Shown: piece by piece, positions 1 to 7,776 of the stretch | Layout: every line of letters starts with the position of its first letter | Numbering within the stretch: position 1 is the stretch's first letter | Assembly: GCA_047623825.1 (NCBI GenBank) | Contig: JBLHOS010000059.1 | Location: forward strand, 1-19,111 | DNA from: JBLHOS01 sp047623825 | GTDB taxonomy: Bacteria; Pseudomonadota; Alphaproteobacteria; Rhodobacterales; Rhodobacteraceae | Length of the DNA: 19,111 nt | Reading direction: 5' to 3' | Notes under the pieces: generated by a model | What the model was told of the DNA's origin: nothing | Database searches by the model: none | The model's input: only the letters and a program-made list of their open reading frames with translations | Program-made: the position numbers and the translations under genes

Positions 1-1
1 A

Positions 2-844
2 GGTGGGTTGCTACGCGCAATCTTTGGTAAGCGGGCGGCAAAGCTGAAACTTTTGGTCGTTGGAATTGCCGCCGCGCTGGTTGTCTTGTCATTTGTGCCC
101 AGCAACTACCAACCAAATTTCAGCGCCCGGATCGAAGCACGAGATCGTCTGGTTGTTTCGGCACCGTTTGACGGGTTCTTATCCGAAGCGCCGTTCCAAT
201 TGGGCGATCAGGTTGAGGCTGGCGCCCTAATGATCGCAATGGAAGATACTGATTTTAGATTAGAATTTTCGCGCGTTCAAGCCGAGCAGCAACAGTTAGA
301 AACTGAAGCTCAGGCCGCGCGCGCAACCAGAGATACGGCGCGTGTGCGCACACTTGAGGCGCAGCTTGAGCAGGTTGGCGTGGAACTGGCCTTGTTGGAA
401 CAACAGTTGGAATTGGCACAATATCACGCGCTTGGTCGCAGTGTTGTGATCGGCGGAGACGCATGGAGCCGGGTCGGTGGCCGCGTCCGCTTGGGTGAGC
501 CATTGCTAGAATTGGCGGCCCCAGACAGTTTCCGGGTCTTGGCCTTTCTTGACGAAGATTGGGTCGCAGATATTGCTGCGGGCACCACCGGCACTGTCCT
601 TTTGACCGCCTATCCGCAATCGCCGTTGAGCGTGTCGCTGACCACGGTCACCACCGACGCGCAACCCCGCGATGGCGTCAATACCTTTGGTGCTTGGTTC
701 GAGGTCGAGATTGAAGGCAACGTGACAGTTCTGGACGGTATGCGTGGGATTGTTCGCCTTGAGGTGCCACAAACATCCGTCTTAGCGGCCTATTCACGCG
801 GCCCGATGCGTTGGTTCCGTCGGACGTTGTGGCGCTGGAGCTAA
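2..844 (+). CDS. HlyD-type membrane-fusion protein, 5' end cut by window edge
   Basis: The reading frame is open to the first base of the window, so the true start probably lies upstream; a TTG at 8 is the first start codon visible and would give 278 residues. Counting from that TTG, residues 14-30 form one hydrophobic segment (inner-membrane anchor). Residues 40-80 look like the first half of a biotinyl/lipoyl-like domain (APFDGFL, LGDQVEAG), 83-140 are a Gln/Glu/Leu-rich coiled-coil hairpin, and about 141-170 are the returning lipoyl half (RVRLGEPLLELA). The rest is the beta-barrel region. This is the layout of periplasmic adaptors in type I and RND exporters. The next gene follows after 18 bases, so they are probably co-transcribed. 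The family assignment is good; the transported substrate and the missing N-terminus are unknown. Confidence 0.8.
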   Translation, partial: GGLLRAIFGKRAAKLKLLVVGIAAALVVLSFVPSNYQPNFSARIEARDRLVVSAPFDGFLSEAPFQLGDQVEAGALMIAMEDTDFRLEFSRVQAEQQQLETEAQAARATRDTARVRTLEAQLEQVGVELALLEQQLELAQYHALGRSVVIGGDAWSRVGGRVRLGEPLLELAAPDSFRVLAFLDEDWVADIAAGTTGTVLLTAYPQSPLSVSLTTVTTDAQPRDGVNTFGAWFEVEIEGNVTVLDGMRGIVRLEVPQTSVLAAYSRGPMRWFRRTLWRWS

Positions 845-862
845 CGCTATGAGGGCAGACCA

Positions 863-2983
863 GTGACAGCGCTGCGCCACCCCGACTGGTACCTGATTTC
901 CGAGCAGCGGTTTCGCCGACGTGCAGCGGTGACCTGGACTCGTCAGGTGTTTCGCGGAGAAACTTTTATCGTGATTTCTGACCGTGTGACAGGCCAACAT
1001 ATGCGCTTGGGCCAACGTGCACAGGATCTGTGGGAATTACTGGACGGCAAACGCACAGCCCAGCAATTGTGGGATCATCTGTCGACCCGTCCTGCCAGTG
1101 CACCGACGCAAGGTGAGTTGGTGGAATGGATCATGCAACTTGTTTCATCTGGCTACGCGCTGTCTGATCACGACCTTGATCCGGTCAATCTGTCTGAAAG
1201 AGCAGAGAAAAAACGCTCTGGCATGATCGAGCAGAAGGCCGCCAGCCCGCTGAGCATCAAGGTCAAACTATTTGATCCTAACACATTGATCCGCGTGACT
1301 TATCCGTTTGTGGCGCCGATATTCACACGGACGGGCGCAGTCTTGATTGGGGTCCTTTTCCTGACTGCATTGGTCTTTGTGGCGGTGAATGTGGACGCTC
1401 TGGTGCAATCCGTTGATAGTGCGATTCTGTCACAATCTGGTTTGATCGCACTGGCGCTGGCCTATCCAATAATCAAAGTATTGCACGAATTAGGCCACGG
1501 ATATGCCGTGCACCGTTTTGGTGGCGAGGTCCGCGAATTAGGCGTGATGTTCCTCGTCTTTTTTCCAGTTCCCTACGTTGAGGCGTCTGAGGCCAGCAGA
1601 TTTCCGAACAAATATGCGCGAATGCTGGTTGGCGGTGCGGGTATCATTGCCGAATTGATCATCGCATCGATTGCGTTTCTGGCATGGCTACAGATTGAGC
1701 CGGGACTGGAGCGGGCCTTACTGTTTAACTTCATGCTGATCGGGTCGATCTCAACGGTACTGTTCAACGGCAATCCACTTTTGAAATTTGACGCCTATTT
1801 TGTTCTGGCTGATTTTCTGGAAATGCCCAATCTGGCAACACGGAGCGGCGAATACCTTTCAGATCGGTTTCTAGCGCGGTTTCTGGGTCTGCGCCGCCAA
1901 GTTTTCCCACGCCCCGGAGAGGCCAAGATCCTTGCGATCTACGGGGTTTTGTCGCTGGCTTACCGGACAATTCTGACCCTGACGATTGCGTTGATCGTAT
2001 CGAACTGGTTCTTTGTGATCGGTACGTTGTTGGCAATGTGGGCGATTATCATGGGCATGGTCTGGCCTTTGTTTAAGACTGCAAAAAAGGGTTTCAAAAT
2101 GGCGCGCACTCAAAACCGAACCCGTAGAGCGTCTGTGCGTTTGGCGATTTTGTTGACAGTAGTGATTGGAGTTGGCTTTTTCGTTCAAATACCGTTTTCA
2201 GCACCTGGGGCTGGGCAAATCACACCGTTGCCTTCAGCCGAATTGCGCATCGGTACGTCCGGTGAATTACTACCGGGACTGATTGAGGAGGGCGCAATGG
2301 TCGGGCCCGACACTGTGGTCGCACAGGTCATAAACCGTCCACAATCGACGCGGGCCCGCGCCCTGGAGCTGAATGTTGAACATATAACCGCCGCATTGGA
2401 GCGCAGCGGTTTGAACGTCACACAGCGCCAAGAGCTTGAGCGATCTCTTGAAATTGCGGTTGCCTCACTCAACGATATCATTGTGTTACAGGATGCGCTT
2501 TTGCTGCACGCGCCCCTTAGTGGGCAGATCGCCTGGATCGGTGGACGTAGTCCATTGCCCGGATCGTTCGTCTTTCGCGGTGATCTGTTGGGTTATGTCG
2601 TGGCGCCTGAAGCGTTGCAAATCGTCTTGGCGTTCCCCGCCGCGTATACGGCCTATCTGGATCAGGGTGACGCCGTGGTTGAGATGTTGTTGCCCAATGG
2701 GGTATTGCTGGAGCAATCGATTGCACGAACCCGTGTCGTTGATGTGGGCCAACAGGTGCCGCGCGAATTGCTATCCTCATCTGGGGGAACAGTGCCTGAA
2801 ATGCCCGGTACCCAAGGTATGGCGCTGGATACGGTTTGGGTCGCATGGATCACGCCAGATCTGGATCTGAGTGACTATGCCGGTAGCCGAGTTGAAGCGC
2901 GGATCGTTCTTGAGCCGGCGACACTGGCCCGACAGATCCAGTTTCATTTGCGTCGGTTGTTCTTGCGTGTGGCGCGCGTCTGA
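863..2983 (+). CDS. PqqD-like / M50 site-2-protease-like / HlyD-like fusion membrane protein
   Basis: Start is GTG at 863, with GAGGG about 8 bases upstream; an ATG at 849 stops after five codons. The protein has 706 residues. Residues 1-115 resemble the PqqD/RiPP-recognition-element winged-helix fold (LDGKRTAQQLWDHL, then EWIMQLVSSGYAL). From about 150 there are several membrane segments. The zinc-metalloprotease motif HELGH is at 208-212 and the second M50 motif NGNPLLKFD at 302-310, so both His ligands, Glu209 and Asp310 are present; the usual Gly after the Asp is Ala. A further membrane segment near 425-445 leads into a HlyD-like lipoyl/coiled-coil/barrel tail (about 447-706). The likely role is an inner-membrane component that binds a leader or substrate in the cytosol, perhaps cleaves it, and couples to periplasmic adaptors. 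Domain calls are from motifs; the cleavage role is inferred. Confidence 0.8.
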   Translation: MTALRHPDWYLISEQRFRRRAAVTWTRQVFRGETFIVISDRVTGQHMRLGQRAQDLWELLDGKRTAQQLWDHLSTRPASAPTQGELVEWIMQLVSSGYALSDHDLDPVNLSERAEKKRSGMIEQKAASPLSIKVKLFDPNTLIRVTYPFVAPIFTRTGAVLIGVLFLTALVFVAVNVDALVQSVDSAILSQSGLIALALAYPIIKVLHELGHGYAVHRFGGEVRELGVMFLVFFPVPYVEASEASRFPNKYARMLVGGAGIIAELIIASIAFLAWLQIEPGLERALLFNFMLIGSISTVLFNGNPLLKFDAYFVLADFLEMPNLATRSGEYLSDRFLARFLGLRRQVFPRPGEAKILAIYGVLSLAYRTILTLTIALIVSNWFFVIGTLLAMWAIIMGMVWPLFKTAKKGFKMARTQNRTRRASVRLAILLTVVIGVGFFVQIPFSAPGAGQITPLPSAELRIGTSGELLPGLIEEGAMVGPDTVVAQVINRPQSTRARALELNVEHITAALERSGLNVTQRQELERSLEIAVASLNDIIVLQDALLLHAPLSGQIAWIGGRSPLPGSFVFRGDLLGYVVAPEALQIVLAFPAAYTAYLDQGDAVVEMLLPNGVLLEQSIARTRVVDVGQQVPRELLSSSGGTVPEMPGTQGMALDTVWVAWITPDLDLSDYAGSRVEARIVLEPATLARQIQFHLRRLFLRVARV

Positions 2984-2985
2984 TC

Positions 2986-4914
2986 ATGGCTATGGGGGGC
3001 ACACGATATCAGCCGCCGATCTTGCGGGCTTTTTCGCGGTCACGGCGCAAACCCGTGCGCCGCGATGTTCATTTGCTGCACAAGGTTCGGCTGTTTTATG
3101 ATGAGACATTTCGCTGGCGCATCATGCCCAAACGCGGCGATCTGGCCGGATATCTGGCGGCGGTTGAAACCCAACTGGTACAACTGCGCCGGGTGTCTGA
3201 GGTTGAGCTGACGCGGTTGATTGCTGCGGACAAGACCAAAGCTGAGGATATCTTGATACCAGCCCGCGGTGCCCCGCTGTTTGCATTGGTGCTGGAGGTG
3301 ATCCGCCGTCAGGTTGGGTTTTCCTTGCGCGACAATCAGATCGCATGTGCCCTGACATTGCTGCGCGGCGAATGTGTTGAGCTAAAAACGGGTGAAGGCA
3401 AGACGCTTGCTGCCGGGCTCGCGGCGCTTGTCGCGGCCCTTACCGGCGTTTCGGTCCATGTCATCACGGTTAATGATTATCTGGCAGAGCGAGATCATGA
3501 ACTGATGCGCCCGATGGCTGTCCGGCTTGGCCTGCGGTCGGCTGTTTTGCTGCAAGACGATAATGATGACCAGAAAAAGGCGTCTTATGACGTTGATGTG
3601 CTGTACGGCACCAACAAGATCTTCGTGTTTGATCATCTGCGTGACCGGCGCGAAGGGCGGACCAAATCTGAGGCAGTGCCGCGTCAGATGGGACAGGCGA
3701 TGGCCATCGTGGATGAGGTTGACAGCGTCTTGGTCGATGATGCGACTGTCCCAATGATCCTGTCTGAACAGGCCAATGCGCCGCCCGCTGTTGATGTCGC
3801 ATTGTTCAAGGCATTGGGCGTGTTTTCGGCAGGGTTGGAGCCAGATGTTGACAGGGTTTTGGATGCAAACGGTAGTTGGCGTTTGACGGTTACCGGTGTT
3901 TCAAAACTTCAGTCTGCGGCACGCCTCTGGCGCCATCCTATTGCGCGAACCGAGGATATTTTGGAACTGGCTGAGTTGTCTTTGTCGGCTCGCCATAGCT
4001 TTCGTCAGGATGTGGCGTTTGTCGTCAAAGATGATGCGGTGGTTATGATCGATCAGCCCACGGGTCGTCTGATGCCTGATCGTCGATGGGCATATGGTTT
4101 GCAGCAGATGGTTGAACTGCACGTGGGCCTAAAGCCGACGCCAGAGACCCGTACTGTTGGGCAGATCACGCAACAGACTTATTTCCGGCAATACCGAATT
4201 CTGTCCGGTCTGACCGGAACGGCTAAGGAATGTCGCGGTGAGTTTTGGGCGATTTATGGCCTACCGGTTCGTGCGATCGCGCCACATGCGCCCTCACAGC
4301 TTAGGGATCGGGGGTTTCGGGTGTTTGGCACAGCGGCTGAGAAATGGCAGTTTGTTCATGATCAGGCCACTGAGATCGGCAAAACCCGCGCGGTTTTGAT
4401 CGGCATGAATGATGTGGCTGAGGCCGCAGCACTTGCGGCCCTGTTTGCGCAATCTGGACGTGAAGTATCAGTTCTTGATGCGCTTAGTGAGGCCCAAGAG
4501 GCGGAACTTGTTGAGGTCGCAGGCCAACCCGGACGGATCACGATCGCCACCCACCTTGCGGGACGCGGTACCGATATCGCCTTGGGGCAAGGTGTGCGTG
4601 AGGCCGGTGGCCTGCACGTGATCATTGCCAGCGTCATGGCCTCTGGCCGGTTGGAGCGTCAGCTTTATGGCCGGGCAGGGCGGCAGGGCGATCCCGGCAG
4701 CTATCAGCGCGTCATCAGCCTAGAGGATCGCGGGCTGTCCGAGGGGGCACAATCGCTCTATCGGCGGTTTATGACGGGGCTGATCCATCTGCGGGTCTTG
4801 TCCAGCTTTGCATTGGCGCAAGTTCAGGCCAATCGCGACCGACGCTCCAGAGCGATGCGTCGCCGAACTTTACTGCGCGAACAAGAGCTAGCGCGCCAGC
4901 TTGGCTATCGATAA
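2986..4914 (+). CDS. Shortened SecA-like translocation ATPase
   Basis: ATG at 2986, two bases after the preceding stop, so translationally close-coupled. The 642 residues match SecA motor domains in order. Walker A is TGEGKT at 135-140, followed by ITVNDYLAERD and YGTNKIFVFDHLRD. Walker B is DEVDS at 243-247. Further on come LSGLTGTAKE, GRGTDI (526-531, including an arginine-finger-type Arg) and GRAGRQGD (562-569). All ATPase motifs are intact, so it should hydrolyse ATP. The preprotein cross-linking region between Walker B and the second helicase half looks reduced. The protein ends soon after the point where the long scaffold helix begins: the helical wing, two-helix finger and C-terminal SecB/zinc tail of housekeeping SecA (about 900 residues) are missing. 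It is therefore a dedicated accessory motor, not the housekeeping secA. Its partner is probably the M50/HlyD protein; that is inference. Confidence 0.88.
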   Translation: MAMGGTRYQPPILRAFSRSRRKPVRRDVHLLHKVRLFYDETFRWRIMPKRGDLAGYLAAVETQLVQLRRVSEVELTRLIAADKTKAEDILIPARGAPLFALVLEVIRRQVGFSLRDNQIACALTLLRGECVELKTGEGKTLAAGLAALVAALTGVSVHVITVNDYLAERDHELMRPMAVRLGLRSAVLLQDDNDDQKKASYDVDVLYGTNKIFVFDHLRDRREGRTKSEAVPRQMGQAMAIVDEVDSVLVDDATVPMILSEQANAPPAVDVALFKALGVFSAGLEPDVDRVLDANGSWRLTVTGVSKLQSAARLWRHPIARTEDILELAELSLSARHSFRQDVAFVVKDDAVVMIDQPTGRLMPDRRWAYGLQQMVELHVGLKPTPETRTVGQITQQTYFRQYRILSGLTGTAKECRGEFWAIYGLPVRAIAPHAPSQLRDRGFRVFGTAAEKWQFVHDQATEIGKTRAVLIGMNDVAEAAALAALFAQSGREVSVLDALSEAQEAELVEVAGQPGRITIATHLAGRGTDIALGQGVREAGGLHVIIASVMASGRLERQLYGRAGRQGDPGSYQRVISLEDRGLSEGAQSLYRRFMTGLIHLRVLSSFALAQVQANRDRRSRAMRRRTLLREQELARQLGYR

Positions 4915-4923
4915 GGTTAGCCT

Positions 4924-5664
4924 ATGAAACTGTTTCAAAATTGGCTGACCGCCCCCGCATATGCCTGCATGATTTGCGCAGGTCTCCTAATCACGCCGGC
5001 TGCGGCGCAAAACATGAATGACCCACTGACCTGCCTGCTGGTACCCGCTCGGGTTAGCGATATTGGGAGCGATATCGCCGGAATTGTGACGTTCGTGGCC
5101 GCATCGCGTGCCGACTATGTTGAGGCTGGGGATATCTTGGTGCAGATGGACGATGCATTTGCCAGCGCGGAAGTTCAGATCGCGGAAATCACCATAACGA
5201 CGCTTGCCGCCCGGATCGAACGGACCCAAGCGCTGCGCCAAAATAATCTGATCACTCGCGATGAGATGGATTCGATGCAAATGGATTTAGCATTGGCCCA
5301 AGCGGAGCAGGCCAGGGCACGCCTGCAGGTTGAGCGCTCTCGGATCACAGCACCTTTTGCAGGCTATGTCTCAGATGTTCTGGTCTCTGAAGGGGAGTTG
5401 ATCGGGTCTGAGCCGATGATCCAGCTGATCGACATGACCACGTTGAAGGCCGAAATGGTATTTCTAAGCGATGCGTTCGGCGTGATTTCGGTGGGCGATG
5501 TGATACTTATGGCCGTTGATCTAACGCAGGCCGAGGTTCAGGCGACCGTGACTGCGATCGATCCGTTTTTGGACGCCTCCAGCAACACATTCTCTGTCAG
5601 GGCAGAAATTGACAACTCTGATCTGTTGTTGCCTGCAGGTACCAGCTGCCGGATCGTTTCGTGA
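4924..5664 (+). CDS. Exported HlyD/RND-type periplasmic adaptor
   Basis: ATG at 4924, nine bases after the SecA-like gene. It has 246 residues. Residues 1-28 are a Sec-type signal peptide ending AAA before Gln29, so unlike the first adaptor this one is released to the periplasm; no lipobox Cys is seen at the cleavage site. Residues 43-76 are the first lipoyl half (IGSDIAGIVTFV, VEAGDILVQMDD) and 78-138 a coiled-coil hairpin. Residues 139-170 are the second half (RITAPFAGYVSDVLVSEGE), and 171-246 the barrel region ending in the PAGTSCRIV motif typical of RND adaptors. It is short for the family, with a short hairpin. It is the fourth gene of the export-type operon and converges on the unrecognised gene on the other strand, six bases away. 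Confidence 0.85.
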   Translation: MKLFQNWLTAPAYACMICAGLLITPAAAQNMNDPLTCLLVPARVSDIGSDIAGIVTFVAASRADYVEAGDILVQMDDAFASAEVQIAEITITTLAARIERTQALRQNNLITRDEMDSMQMDLALAQAEQARARLQVERSRITAPFAGYVSDVLVSEGELIGSEPMIQLIDMTTLKAEMVFLSDAFGVISVGDVILMAVDLTQAEVQATVTAIDPFLDASSNTFSVRAEIDNSDLLLPAGTSCRIVS

Positions 5665-5670
5665 TCTAGA

Positions 5671-6441
5671 TTATACCGATAGGCATTCATCTAACGTCTT
5701 AAGATCAGACGAAAAATAGATTGTCAAAAATGCGCCTTTCTTTGGGTCTTCGCCGCCTGCGAGGTGCAACAGATCATGCTTTCCGGCATGATCATGAAGG
5801 GCATCCCCCCAGTCTGACCCCTTTAGCGGGGCGACCATTTCCTTGACTGCGGCCTGATCGGGTTCCGCCTTGCGAACCGTCGCCAGCCAAGAGGTGCGAC
5901 CATGCCCGGCTGTTTGGGTATAGACGCAGGTTTCAGGTTCCAAAGTTGCAAGGCCACTTGCCAAACCCCCTAGTGTCAAACCAAAGGTCAGACATCCAGC
6001 CTCTATGGGGGGCCAATAAATCGAGGTTGGCGCCATCGGCTGACAGATGTAGGCGTCATTGCGCAGAGTGCCATCGCCAAGGAGTTTGACGCCCCGATAA
6101 AGCACAAAAGGATCGATGTTTCCGGCGATGACCCGGCGGACTTGTTCGCGCCAGTACTGGGTATAAAGCCGAATTGAGCTGAGATCGCGATTGAACGCGA
6201 TGCCAACAGCATCCGAGCTGGTCAAAACGTCGCTCCACGCCTTTATCATATGGTCGGGTGCGCCGAGATCGTGCGCTGCCTGTTCAATGTCACGAACCGC
6301 CAGCCGGCTGCGCTCAAAGAATAACAGAAATCGTTCCTCGGCTCTCCCGTCCAAGGTCAACGACCATGACCGATCAAAACCGCCGGCCTTAGCGGCCAAG
6401 TTCATCAAGATTAACCGGTTTTTTTCCGTCATATGGGGCAT
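5671..6441 (-). CDS. Unrecognised cytosolic protein between export-locus genes
   Basis: I do not recognise this 256-residue protein. The start is ATG at 6441; a second ATG lies at 6432, and neither has a convincing Shine-Dalgarno. There is no signal peptide or long hydrophobic segment, so it should be cytosolic. It has repeated strand-like stretches with polar/aromatic alternation, for example AFNRDLSSIRLYTQYW, VLYRGVKLL, CVYTQTAGHGRTSWLATVRK and KKGAFLTIYFSSDL. These suggest a beta-rich or alpha/beta repeat fold, possibly enzymatic, with several conserved-looking Arg, Lys and Tyr residues. It lies between the adaptor gene (convergent) and the Omp85-like gene (divergent), sharing a 168-base promoter region with the latter. 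Position hints at a role in the export system, for example substrate modification, but nothing in the sequence proves that. Confidence 0.7.
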   Translation of the reverse strand: MPHMTEKNRLILMNLAAKAGGFDRSWSLTLDGRAEERFLLFFERSRLAVRDIEQAAHDLGAPDHMIKAWSDVLTSSDAVGIAFNRDLSSIRLYTQYWREQVRRVIAGNIDPFVLYRGVKLLGDGTLRNDAYICQPMAPTSIYWPPIEAGCLTFGLTLGGLASGLATLEPETCVYTQTAGHGRTSWLATVRKAEPDQAAVKEMVAPLKGSDWGDALHDHAGKHDLLHLAGGEDPKKGAFLTIYFSSDLKTLDECLSV

Positions 6442-6609
6442 GTTTTTAGGCTTTCTGGCAGTGATGTGCGACTTCTGCGCAATAGACGGTAAATTTTCAT
6501 AATATCATGTGGCATTTGCGGGCATTCTCATAGAGTCTGCCATCATACTCGCAGGTGTAGACAATTGTGTATTTATCACCAAAAAAAACGCGGGACAGGG
6601 ACAAAATAT

Positions 6610-7776
6610 ATGCGTCGTCTACTAATGTCAGCCTCAATGGTTGCCGGAGCTGCCTTTGCGGTTACCGCATTCGGTCAAGACATTTCTGAAATTTCTGATC
6701 CGGTTGACACAACGGTCGCGGCTCCATCGTCACCGAATGACGGGTTGCTGGGACAGTTTGGTGTGCGGCTTGCATACAACTCAGAACGCGGCGGGATTGT
6801 TGGGGCCAGCTACCGGAACGATCAGTTCATGCAGCGTGATCAATCCTTGGGTTTTGCCTTTGAGGTGTCCGAGGATGACAGCCGATTTGCGTTCGACTAC
6901 CAGAACGAAAACATGTTTGGTGGTTCGCCGCGTTTTGGCTTGAACATCTACCGCACAGAAACCCGTTCAAATGATATTTTTCGGTTCGACACAACCAGCC
7001 TTGGTATTGAGCCAAGCTTGCGGTGGGACCTGTCTGAGCGATTAACTGCTGAGGCGTTCCTGTCTTACTCCCGCGATGAAGTGTCTGATATTGAGACCGG
7101 AAATTCGATCCTGATTGATGCAGATGAGGGCGACCGGACCCGTACAGCGGCCGGGTTGCGCCTGAATTATGAGATGCCAGTCAATGACAGCGGCTTTTTG
7201 ACAGCTGCACGGTTTACGTTTGAGCAGGAATTTGGCTCAACCAGCCGCGACACGTCTTACGCAAAATCTGTGGCCAGTGTGTCTGTAGCTGGCGAGGCAC
7301 GCGAAGGTGCGGTTTTGTTTGCGGCACAACTTCGCGGCGGAAATCTGGCCATGAGTGATGGTAATTCCAGCGTTGGCGATCGGTTCCTTCTGGGTCAAAG
7401 CTCACTCCGTGGGTTTGCCTATGGTGGCATTGGCCCCCGCGATCTGGAAGCAACTGGTGACCCTGCCTTGGGCGGCAACACCTACATCGTCGCCCGGTTC
7501 GATACCTATTTTCCAGAGTTGATTGGCAATGGTGAGCGGATTATTCCTGGCCTCTTCTTTGACGCTGGGGCCTTGTGGTCGCTGGACGACGTTAATGGTG
7601 GTCTTTCGGGCGCGAACGTGGTGGATGATGGTCTGAATTGGCGGTCCTCTATTGGTGTGTCGCTGCGCGTTAACACTGGGATCGGCCCGATCCGCATCAA
7701 TCTCACCCATCCACTGGAGAGTGAGATTTATGACCGGACCGAAACCTTCCAGTTAAGCTTCGAACGTAGCTTCTGA
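6610..7776 (+). CDS. POTRA-less Omp85/BamA-type outer-membrane beta barrel
   Basis: The ATG at 6610 is chosen because it begins a clear signal peptide (MRRLLMSASMVAGAAFAVTAFGQ) and has GGGACAGGG about ten bases upstream; a TTG in frame at 6565 would put a polar stretch in front. The protein has 388 residues. After the signal and a 25-residue linker the sequence goes straight into alternating amphipathic strands. The Omp85 C-terminal signature is clear: LRGFAYGGIGPRD at 266-278 (the conserved RGF lid-loop motif), FFDAGALW, then GVSLRVNTGIGPIRINLTHPL, and a terminal strand ending in Phe (LSFERSF), as expected for BAM-assembled proteins. No POTRA domains are present, unlike BamA, TamA or two-partner transporters. 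It is likely the outer-membrane pore or assembly element of the neighbouring export locus, by position and domain type. Confidence 0.82.
   Translation: MRRLLMSASMVAGAAFAVTAFGQDISEISDPVDTTVAAPSSPNDGLLGQFGVRLAYNSERGGIVGASYRNDQFMQRDQSLGFAFEVSEDDSRFAFDYQNENMFGGSPRFGLNIYRTETRSNDIFRFDTTSLGIEPSLRWDLSERLTAEAFLSYSRDEVSDIETGNSILIDADEGDRTRTAAGLRLNYEMPVNDSGFLTAARFTFEQEFGSTSRDTSYAKSVASVSVAGEAREGAVLFAAQLRGGNLAMSDGNSSVGDRFLLGQSSLRGFAYGGIGPRDLEATGDPALGGNTYIVARFDTYFPELIGNGERIIPGLFFDAGALWSLDDVNGGLSGANVVDDGLNWRSSIGVSLRVNTGIGPIRINLTHPLESEIYDRTETFQLSFERSF

Noticed and set aside
6442..6609. Promoter pair in the divergent spacer before the Omp85-like gene
   Set aside because: I found no -35/-10 pair with acceptable sequence and spacing on either strand; a promoter must be here but I cannot place it.
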